From Oegoconia quadripuncta (Eukaryota > Arthropoda > Insecta > Lepidoptera > Autostichidae), in NCBI GenBank assembly GCA_949316235.1, contig OX438751.1:7216413-7280412 (forward strand): a DNA stretch of 64,000 nt, given 5' to 3'. The notes under the pieces were generated by a model. It had not been told where the DNA came from and made no database searches. It saw only the letters and a program-made list of their open reading frames with translations. Shown here one piece after another: positions 27,901-39,900 of the stretch; the stretch's first letter is position 1; every line of letters begins with the position of its first letter. The position numbers and the translations under genes are program-made.

Positions 27901-30900
27901 GTGTAAGCGCGCTTCCGCCTTCAACCATATCTGAAATGAGCCATTTATGCATTTTTTTTAAATTAGTGCTTAAATGCAGAATGCGTTGGGACTGAGTCAG
28001 AATCGTTTGACCATCGTTTCGAAATAGCATAGAGGTTTAAAGATATACAATGCCTCTACAACCTTATTATCTATTGTCAACACTAAGCTAAAAATATGCT
28101 GTATTCTCCACATCTTTAACTTTTGATTTTCCTTTGTCCTCAGGAATTCCACTGCAGCCACAACAGCGATGATTGGTGTCCCTCCGATCGCGAGAGGTTA
28201 CTGTTGACGAGGTCTACTTCCGTGCCAGGGTTACTTGTGGAGCCGCGTCATGTGGAACGGTCGGTCAGAGTTACAGATTCCGACCAGATAAGGATACATT
28301 ATAAACATGAGTCCAGTAATCCTAAGGTGAGAATATTCTGTAAGGTCATGCCTTGCATACATGAGGTACGTGTAGTAGCCGCTGACAAAGCAGGACTAGT
28401 CCTTGAATAGTATTGTTATACGAGGGTTTCCGTGCGTCGTTAGTACATTAAACAGACGGTCCAGAATGATTTGGACAGCAGTCGCTTGCCAAGTCTTGAA
28501 GTTTCTCCTCCCGGGTGGCATGACAACCGATCGAAATATTTGTGGTCACTACTCTACTATTATATTTGATATTAACACTGATTCGACAATGAGTGTGAAG
28601 AAAGACTGTTTCTTGTTTGGTGTAGTAGATAGTGAACCTGTCAGCGAAACCAACGGTTGCGGATTCGAATCCCGCGAGGGGTAAATGTTTGTGTGATGAA
28701 CACGAACATTTATTCCCGAGTCATGGAATATTAATATATTTATGTATGTTTATTCGTTATCTAGTACCCATAGTACAAGCTTTGCTTAGTTTGGAACTAG
28801 ATGATTGGTGTAAGTGTCCGAAATATTCATTACTATTATTCTTAATTCTAGTATTAAACGAAATTGTCGTTCGCAGATTGATATAAGTCTCGTGAACACC
28901 ACAGTTAAGGACGCGTTACAATACTTCAAAATAAACGTAGAGACAACCCTATGCAATGATGGCAAGTGTACTACCACAATTAGTGCCCAGCCGAATACTG
29001 AATTCTGTCCAGCCACAGGAACAGAGCTCGAGTTTATAACTATGAGAATAAGTATAGACGGGGTAGCTGAGGAGACTACGGCGAGGTACCACGTGCCGTG
29101 CGCATGCGAGTGCAGTAAGAAGGTGGAGAGGAAATCGGAGAAGTGCAAGGGGAATGGTGACTTCGCATGCGGAGCTTGTTCCTGTTACAATGAATGGTAA
29201 TCAATTTATAGATGATTAATTTCTGAATGTTGACGATAGTGTCGGACGCAATTCATTTTTATTCCCAACGATGCAGTGGTCGTATAGTGGATGCCGATTA
29301 GGAATAAATCGGAATCAAGGTTAACACTGGGGATCGATAGAAATAAAAATAAAGTTCTAACAGTCGCTAGTGGGACAGATTTGGTGATGGCCGATACAAA
29401 TTAACCGCCGCCGTGGCTCAATGTAAACAACATTGGGTTTACGATTCGGAGGTCGCGGGTTCGATCCCCAGCGGGTTACATGTTTAAGTACTCGGTTTGG
29501 TTGGTGGTAGGACATTATAAATGTCCGCCTGGCTAGCTACCATTTTATCTAAATCTGCCGCCAAGCAGCCGTGTTGTTGTGTTCCGGTTGTCAGAGATAA
29601 GATAGCCAGTCCCCCAAATGTGTTGGGATTTTTTAAAAATAGTTTGTTAACCAGATCAGTCATCATCATATCAAGTACAAATCCGTCGTGCATAAAAAAA
29701 AATATCAGCCGATAGATGTTTACTACTGGGCAAAGGCCTCCCTCGAAGATCTCCACAACGACCAGCGCCGACCTCAGTCTCCAGCTCCTAAAATAAACAA
29801 ACAACCAAACTTTCGCGTTTATAATATTAGTTAGATTTATAAAAAAAAATGGTTATAACTTTATCAGTCTATTATGTGTATGGGATGATCCATCGTAGCG
29901 ATTAAACTAACAATAGTTGTACATACAGACAAATTTTGTTAAATGAGATGTCGATGAATTCATTATAGGGTCACGAGTGTTAGCTATGCGCGCCATGTTG
30001 ATTCGAAATATAAAGTCAATCAAACGCAGTTGTTCTTATGATCGATCATAATTTATCTACTAGCTTTCCGCCCGCGGCTTCGCCTGCTTGGAATAATTTT
30101 ATCGCGGATATGTTTAATTTGTTAATTCCGCGGGAACTAACTACTTACTTCATCGGGAAAACACTTTAAATGATTTAATCCAGGGTATGTTCTACCTATC
30201 CAAATACACAAACTAACAAACATCCAAACTTTTGCATTGATAATATTAGTTAGATTAGATTAACGTTTTAGTCGGATTAGTTATTCAGTTAGTACAGCTA
30301 TAAAGGTCGTACTTCAAATTGTTTTATTATAAACGTTATTTTAAACGCTTTATCGCGGAAATTTGTTTACCCCGTGGGAACTACTCACTTTATCAGGATA
30401 AGAAATATCCTATGTTTTAATCCAGGGCATGTTCTATCTATATACCAAATTTCAAACAAATAAACCATGAAAAAACATCCAAACTTTCTCATTTATAATA
30501 TTTGTTAGAAGTAAGATGTAGAACTTCATGTTTTCATAGCCACTGAAATTCGCATTTAGCAGAAGTAATTACCCTAAGTAGTTTTTCAATAGAAACAGAA
30601 CTGGAGGTACATTGGCCCTACTTACCTACTTGACATCATTAATTAATTTAATATTGTAGACTTGTAGAGCATTGAAAAATAACCCAGTATTCGCCGTGTG
30701 ATTCATATGACCCATATGACATAGCTACACGCATATAAAGAAATAGTCCGTCCAATTCGGCGAAAAGATAATATGCCAAACGACCATACATTCATGAAGT
30801 CTCTTCTATGTTTCTTTCATTACCGCATATCACTTGCAAGTAGATATCTACTGGTATCTACTAAATAATTACAAAAACATCTCTGTAGGTCTCGTGACTG

Positions 30901-33900
30901 CGATGTTAATTATGTCATAAGGCCCCACTTTCCTCTTAATACAAGGCTTATTAAAAACGCTTTACGTATGAGGACAGATGTTGTTTCAACTATTCACAAA
31001 TAATTTGTCACGCTATTAAAATGGTTATGTTTACAAAATTCTTAAATGCTGTCTTGAATCATTAAAGTATAATATGGTAATTATAAAGACGTATAAAGTC
31101 CATGTAACATTGTCATTACGAACAATTTTTTATGATTGTACAATTTTACCTGAACTTGAACTCTTACTCGGAGAAATACTCGTAGAGAGAGTTGATAATA
31201 ACTCTGTCAATTTGATAATGTTAATTAGTTTTTTTTTTATTATAGCTGTGCACATAAGTCTTTCGAAAATTGATAACATAATAACTGTATTTATCATTCC
31301 ACTGAATTGATCTTTGAAATCGATGACAATTAAATTCTCTTGTTCACTGGCTTACGAATGGGGAAGTGACAGGCGAAAACAACCTTTTCGAAATTCAAAA
31401 AAATATTAAAACAATTTCCAAATTCATGGAATGCACAGTCTTCGATAACATTACATTTTAACATTTTAACTTAAAATTCAATTTACTGCTCCATAAGGCT
31501 GACTCCACGAAAAAGGATGATATATGATTCGACAAAACAAGAATAAAATAATATTGGTATAATTAGACTGAATATCGACTAAGGCTAATGTCCATGCTTG
31601 CATATTATCGAAATAGTCAGAAATTTTATAGTAGTCTTTGTATTTAGTTTCTGTTTTACGATGGTTTTGAATTTATTTAAAGGAAAAATCAGTCTTCCGG
31701 AACCTTATTTTAAAGGAGTATTATTATCCCATAAATTACTTGGAAGCAATATTTAATGATTTCGTGACCTGACTGAATTATTAAAAATATTCTGCATTCG
31801 TCATCAATCGTTGCTAAAATTATCACGTGTAAACTTGATATGCTTCTGTACTGAATACTATTATTTGCATATCTAAGACGGAATAAGTCCATTTTAAATG
31901 GCGCATCATGTGAGACAATGCGCTCAAAGTATCACTACCAAAATATCAGACGACTAACCCATATTAGATTAACCGTCTGACGACTTGAGTCAGAATTTCA
32001 GGGTAATTTGAATGATTTATTTTCTTTAAGAATTATTAGTAAATTGTATTCTAAACTTAAGGATGCCGACAAGAAAATAGATTCACGTTTATGTTTGCGT
32101 CGAAACCAAGATCATACCTATTACACACAATTTATTATTAAACTGCAATTGAAAGCTGCACCAACTAGAAGAAGTTGCATTACCCAACAGAAGTCAAAAG
32201 GAAATTACCTCTGATATAATGTAGTCTGATATATCTATCTTAATTCACTGACAGGTCTTTCTCAGGGCTCGCCATTGACTTCAAACTTCAAACTTCACCT
32301 TCATTTCAAATGAGGTGGGCAAGCATTCCCCAAACATTAGCGGTTGGGTGTTCCAAATATTAAAAATTTCATTCTTGTCATCCCCGATTCATATTTCGAA
32401 ATAAACAGAAATGTACACGTGACGGGAAAGCTCATCGCCGTCGAAACGAGCAAGTTTGTATATGTTTCTTGCAAGGTCCCTTAGCTGCCTTCTACGACAG
32501 ACGGGAAGATGAGGCTGAAGGTGAAAGCGCGCTCCTCTGACTGGTTTGACACCCAACTGATTTAAGGGGACTGGCTGTCTTATTTCACAGCCGTAATACG
32601 ACAATGTTATCACCTTTGCTGCTTAGCGGCAAACGTTGATAAGGCGGTGGTAGTTAGCCAGAGCATGCAGAGCCATCTGCGTAATGCTGCTGCATCGAAC
32701 TAAGATCCATCTGATCTGCCCTTAAATTATGTAACCTCATCGGTATCATCGTCGATAACGTTGACCAAATAGAAAACGGCAAATTGCCCAGCGAACGATA
32801 AGCCAACCAATCACACGTCAGAACGTAATGGATGATGATATCTGTCCACGAAAATTGTTACATTATAACCCCCTATTTAACGCTATTCTGTTGTGCTTAT
32901 AACGTTTGAATTATATTGATTTTACAATTTTGCTAAACGATACAACAGATTTAATAATACCAAAAACTGACCTATTATATATGTTCTCTGCTAGGACTGG
33001 CGAGACCTGCGAAGAGCGTCGGACAGCGACGGTCCCTCTATCAGGTGTACCCCTGCCAAAACCCGACGACTGCGACCGCGGCGACATATCAGCCTGCAAC
33101 TCAATCAAAGGGGTGAGCAACTAACGCTACAATTTCTAACTATAGGAAATGCAGACACCTATTCTCACTTCATTCAATCCTTTTCTGAAAAACCCTATAC
33201 TTTAAAATTGCCTCTGAACCATTCATAGGTAGGGAGCTGTCAATGCAGTCAGTTGGGCCATAGGCACATTTTTTACCAATCACTTGTGTAGAAGGGATTC
33301 AAAAGTACCTACGGAACAACCAGTTCAGTATAGTTGTTGTGCCTTGGGTCTTCCTAGCGAAGTCCTTCACGGTGCAAAAGTAAAACCAAATGCTTCCACG
33401 ACTATTAAAATATACTAGGCTAATTTCCATTCAAATGATTAGCGAGATACGAAATGTACATAACGTAACGTTTTTCGTTATATTTTAGTTTTGGTATTAT
33501 CGTACAAACTTAGCGCACTTGGCGCCCTGGGCCCGCAGTCTCGACATAGATAGCAACCGATTTCGGTCGTTAACTCCTAACGATCTTATTCTAAATGTTA
33601 TAGTGTTCATAATCATATCGGTTTTTGTTGGAAGCCTGAATCGTAGTTTCAATGGAAACCGATATTTTGATACTAAAGACTCTAATTCTCCAATTAAAAT
33701 AACATTGTTAGGACTTAACGACCGAAATCGGTGGTATAGCGATCGCTATCTATGTCGAGACTGCGGGGGCAAGGCAGTTATCTAAATAGTTACGTTTAAA
33801 CCTACCACCACACTATAAAGCACTTCACATTATGAAGAGAAAAAACGAGAAAAAGTTACTGTGAATGATCAATTTAAAGAAAATACAAAATTAATGGTGT

Positions 33901-36900
33901 CGCCTCAAGCCAAAAAAAGAATTGAAAAACGGAGCGCTAATATTTTTATTTTGTATTCAACATGAAGTCACTTTACTAAACGTGATCGGCTTCCTTTTGA
34001 TGCGTACGTGTGTAAAAATCAGCACCATTTGTTTCTGCATTTGCCTCGGACGACTTATACTTTGTCTCTTCTTCTTCTAAGTCTGAGGGTTATCAATGTT
34101 ATCATACAGTGGGCTGCATGACGGCCTTAACTGTTCCAGTTTAAGCTGGTCTTGTATCATTTAGGTTTTATTATAGCGTCTCGCTTTCAGCTGATACTGA
34201 AAGTAATAACGTGCGGCGTACAGTGCCTATATCGAAAGACATTTCTTTATATTGGTCACAACAATAACTTCTCCCTGTTCCTGTCAAGCTATGCATTCAT
34301 AAGATATTAATTAGGTACCTGTTGTAAACTCTATGGTTTAATTAAGCTATATACGATCTTCTCCACCATGGTCTTGCTTTTTTAACAATTGGATAAGGTC
34401 CAACCTTCTCCAGCATACATCCCAAATGCATCTGTCATCATCATCAACAATAAGTATTTCGTCTCCACTAATACCACACAGCCTCCATTTACTAAGAGAA
34501 GGAAAATGTATTCACCCTCCTTATCTAGTTGTGTCTTGGGATGTCTCACACCCATCTCTCTCTTATATTTAAAAGCTATGCTCTTGTCAGTACAGTCCTT
34601 TCCACACTTATCTACACCCATGCACTGCCTTATTACAAGAAATGATAATCTGTAGCCGTGAGCGATGCTTACAAATTCTTAAAGCGCCTCGTTACCTTAG
34701 AAGGTAAGATCCTTAATTGGATGTTTTCTTTTAATGATTGACTGCATTCGCGTTTACCACGATCTCACCTGATGGAAAGTGACGATGTGGTTGAAGATGA
34801 AGCACGCGATCCCAGTAAATGCCTATTCACTCTACCCTAAGGTTGTCGGATTCAGGAAAGACTGACGCCGGAAGGGAGTTCCATGCTTTGGATTTTCGGA
34901 TTAATCTCTTGGTGATGTCAAATTAATTTCTTGTGACAATGTACCTAATGCGTGTTGATGTTATAAAAGTAACTAATTGATTTCGTTCGTGATTCCAACA
35001 GTATTATTTTATAATAGGGTTAAATAAAGGCTTGCATCAACCGCTACGCCAGAGTCGGCTCTTTTGTTGCATTCCCTACCTACACACAAAAGTAAATGCA
35101 TGCATATGTTAATGAATTGATTGTATATTTGATTCTAACGGAACGAGTTTTTTTTTATTTGTTCGAGTGCAAACTATAAAACACGATATGGAGTACTTCA
35201 TACTAAGAAACTTTCGTTAAGTAGTCAACAGTCATATCGCCTTATATTGTTGTTGGTTCTTATGCTTTATAATAATATTATGGTATCGCTACTAGTAAGG
35301 GAATACCTATAATTGGCTCTATATTTCTTGTAATCATATTTAATTTTGATTCTTCACAATAAATTATTATACACCAGAGTGGATTATGGTTTCAAGCAAG
35401 CACCTACATGAATTTGTTAACATCCAATATATTTACTCCATCTATAACTTGTTCACAGTCAATATGCTCAGGCAATGGTCGTTGTTTGTGCGACGGCACA
35501 TGCGAGTGTTTCGCCGACCGGCCAGGCTCCCATTACTTCGATGAACACTGCGCAGACATCTGCACTGTGGCGAGCAACTGCGACGCCTGCCTCCATCATC
35601 CAACACCTGGCCGTTGCTTTGACTGCTACTTCATCATGTACATGGAGAACACCACGAAGATACCTGAAGGGGAAGAGGGGGTGTGGGAGAAATGCAAGGA
35701 GACGACAGCTGACTGCGTGATACAGTACGCAGCGATGAAAGACGACAATGGTGAAATGCACGTGATTGTAACGGATTCGTGTAATGAGGTGGCTGGAGAG
35801 CATCGGGCTAGTCCTTTGAATGGTTAGTATCTAACATTACAAACGATCATCAACTCAATTACAGGACGTCCATTGCTAAACTGTATGTATGTGAATGGAG
35901 TAACAAATAAACGATTTATCTATCTATCTAAATGTCCTACTCTGCGTTGCATGGTATCTATTCGAGAACTTTAATACTCCACTGACCAACAATTCTTTAA
36001 GTTCACTATAAAATGGATCTAATTTCACCGGTTTTAGATATTTCAAGCAGCTAATAAACGCGAAATGGTGAAGTTATATTCTATAACCGCACTATTTTGC
36101 TATGGCAAAGAACATAAGTCTCATATTGCTAAGTGATAACACCATTAGCACTTGAGTCAAGAAAATTAGCCCGGTGAATAAAATATCGCTGATCTCCATG
36201 TGTTATGGAGATCAGTAATAAAATATGCTTCAAATTATTTATTTCTTTTTTTTTGAACTAGCCCGCCGCCCGGCGCCAGTCTGTAGACTGCGTCCCGCGT
36301 GATTTTTTATTCTGTTTCCTCGCCAGTATGTCGAAAAACGTCGTACGATATACGTCCGTATATTGATTAAACACACTCGGCTCTATAGCACTTATATCGT
36401 AATGTACTATTATACACATCTTATATGTAACACGATTATCGGCAGTTCGACGCGGTAGCGTCACTGAACTTCGAAATACAAACGTGCGAAGTACTGTGGT
36501 TCGAAAGATCGTAGTTCCGATACTCTTTTGGTTGATCCATTGCTTACGCGATAAACCATACATCGACAGAATATTTCTTCGACAAACGCTAGTGCGAAAG
36601 AGACCTTTCGGCGGGACCTTAGCCTTCGATGTTAGGTTGAACATACCGGAGTTCTTTGACGATATATGTTGTTATCAATTCAATTCAATGTATTCATGCA
36701 ATTACAACGATATTGTGTTTGCTTATGAAATAGGCTTGTACATAAATTATATCATTAAATTAATTAAATTATTATATCTAAATTATCAATTCATTACTCA
36801 TGCATTATATCATCACCCTAAGGAAGCAGTAACACACAATAGGACGCGTTTTCACCTTCATAACTCAGAAAGACTGTATAAAATAAATAGCCGAACAAAG

Positions 36901-39900
36901 GTGTTACCTTACATGTTATGTAAAAGGGAAATGTAATATTTGAACGGTTAAAAGAAATGCAAGAATTCAGTAAACATTTAGATATTTTCTGAAATTCTTC
37001 TCACGGGTAATCATATATCTTTCTGAACAAAACTTTGCGCTAAATGTCTGTTCATCGTGATTCCGAACAGTTTACATTTACACAGATGTTGAATGTCACT
37101 GGATAAATATGCGGCTACAAGTATTTGATGTCCCTGTCACTCATATTGGATATGTGTATATTTGTTCCTTATTAAAAATACTCAAAAGTATGGTTCGGTC
37201 CATCCCGCTACCGGTTGGCTCATGATCACAAAAATAATTGTTGTAGATTTGTGATAACGGGATCATCTATCTCTATCTATCTATTAATTTTATTACTTAT
37301 AGTAACAATATCTATCTTTCTTTCTCTGTCTCACACTTAAAACCAATCGTAAACGTCTCAATGTAAACAAGATACTCACAAAACGGAGGTCGTGGATTCG
37401 ATGCCCAGAGTGGTATGTGTTTTGGACTCTGTTTGGTTTGTAGTAGAGAAAAGTCCGCCTGGCCAGATGGCCATCTTATCTGTTATCTATCAAGCAGCAA
37501 TATAGATAGCTGTATTAGTCCTCTAAAGAATTTGCGGGCGCCGAGTGAGCGCGCTCCCAACATCAGCCCCCGTTTATCGCGCGCGATGAAGGAATGAGAG
37601 TGGGATAGTTGTATATTTCGTCCAAGTAAATGAGCAGGACAAATATTATCACGCGCGACATAAATGTTTATCGCGCCTGTCATGCTACTGGTGCTGGAGT
37701 TATTTAGGTTCCCATTGTGCATAAAAAGAAGACCCGCTTAAAGTCAAAGTCAAAAGTCAAAAAATATTTATTTCGTAGGATAAAGATTATCACTTGAAAA
37801 CGTCACATTTTTTATCTTAATATTAAAATTATTGACATTATTGCTCATTCGCAAAGCAGATTCCCCAGAGAAGAACGAGCAAGAAACTCAAGGGTTGCTC
37901 TTTTAAATAAGTTTGGGTTACAATTATATTATATTGCATAATTACACTGAATATCGCCGAGCGGTCTATGTCCATGCTTGCTTATCCTCCAGATAGTCAG
38001 AAATTTTATAATAGCCTTTAGTAAATAATGTCTGTTTTATGATGGTTTTGAATTTATTTAAAGGTAAATTTTGAATGTCCACTGGAACCTTATTGTAAAA
38101 CGCAGTCAAACACATAAACCCATCGTTTCTCGTCAAGGATTAAAACAAAGAACGGAAAATTACCAACAACGACCGAATAGCCAAGTAGCCAATGCGCGAT
38201 AAGGTATTGCGCATGGGGTAAATGCGGCAAATCATTCCATTATTATTCATAAATACCTATATTTTACAGGATATGATGTAAATGTATTTATAAGCACCAC
38301 ATCTGACGTTGGTTTATTTATTGTTTAGCTGTTACATGCGTGAATCCTCCTGGTTCATAAGTTGATCTGTCATTTACCTCCACAACATTGCCACAATATT
38401 TTGTGTAATATTTTATTTACTTTCCTGTATTTATTGTCATAAGCGATATTCCACCATGAATGAAATTGAGTCAGAATGATTTGTTTATTTGCCTGCTTTT
38501 ACATAACTTGTACCTACATTAGAGTAGGTATGGTATTGTTGAGATAAGTCGAAGATCTGGTAAATGAAGTGGCAATGAGTTGAAATCGTTTATCACAGAC
38601 AGAACCGACGGCCATAAGGAAAACTAGATCTGCAGTGGAGACCACATGAGATACTCACCGGCTACCACGGACTGACAGTAACTGGAAACGGAGAACCGAA
38701 GATCGGATCCAGAGTTATGCCCTGGGAAAAGTCTATGCCCACGTTCAGCAGTTGAATATATTGATATGCTGATGATAGTTGATGGTAGTAGACCGTCTCA
38801 CCTTGTGAGTGTCGTAAAAAATGAGCGTAACAATAAGATTCCTTGATGGTTACCAGCATCATTAAATACCGGTAATCTGCAATCGCATGCATAGGTACAT
38901 GAAAAGTAATATAATACATCCAGTAGTGGAGTTGTTTTAATCGTGAATGCTCATGCTACTGCTAGATTGCCTTTTCCTGTCACACCATAATTTCCAGTGC
39001 CATTTGGGACATACCGGACTGGACTTGAAGCGAGTATAACAATGATAAGTGACCATAGGGCTGGTTCTGCCTCTGCCTTGATCGTTGTCCCACGAGACGG
39101 GATTACTTATTCAGTGGTCCTGTCATTCCGCCCTCTCCACTTAGCTTTCCTATTTAGCGGCCTTCGATTTGCGTTGAATCTCGACATTGTTTTTCACTTA
39201 GAATACGTACATTTAATTCAGTTCCCTTGTTTGTTTAAATACCAGCTGTAGACTGTCTTTGTTGTAAACTACTTTATCGTAGCAGGCAAACAAACAAGTT
39301 TGTTATTCACAAAATTATCATAACTTCCCTTTACCGTCGACGAAACGGCTATGAATTGAGTCTTCCGTCGAGTAGGTATACTCTCAATCGGGAGATGTAA
39401 TGGCGCATGTTCATTAGTCGATTCGTAACAACGATCGCTGAATACTTTAGGCGGCTTCACACACACGCACCATGATCCGGGGAGCTATTGCTTAACTTAA
39501 ATGGTATCCTCTATGCAATTGGTCGAATTGCAATATTGGACGAATTTGGCAGTTGAGATGACGACAAATCAATGTTACATGTACCTAACGCTCGGTTCAC
39601 ATACAAAGGGCGATACTTACGTGAAACTTGGTAAGGCTCGGTATACGATCACATATGATAAGCTGAAATGATATAAAGGTATACCTACGTTAGTGCTAGG
39701 AAGTCGCCTGGACATTATGTGGCCCGTGTACACCCGGTTCCGAACCGAAATTCAAAAATGCAATTCTTATGGAATCATTTCGGTACCTATCTGTCCATCA
39801 GTCACAGTCACAGTTCGGAAACTATTTGCTGCTGGACCCGCGGGGTGAATTATGGCCTATCCTCTTCCAGTAACAGGAGGCTGTGCCCCAACTGTGGGGA

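Larger units (their letters stand above)
975..28143 (+). other. Intron 1 of the integrin-like gene (27,169 bp)
   Basis: Bounded by GTAAGT at 975 and TTTGTCCTCAG ending at 28143. It is filled with the SINEs, LINE pieces, Helitron-like repeats and MITEs listed separately. No host coding exon was recognised on either strand. Large first introns often hold enhancers, but none can be identified from sequence alone. Confidence 0.75.

Noticed and set aside
28403..28886. ORFs between exons 2 and 3 as candidate betaI coding sequence
   Set aside because: They contain a tRNA-like SINE, lack integrin motifs and are too short; the flanking splice sites join exons 2 and 3 in frame without them.
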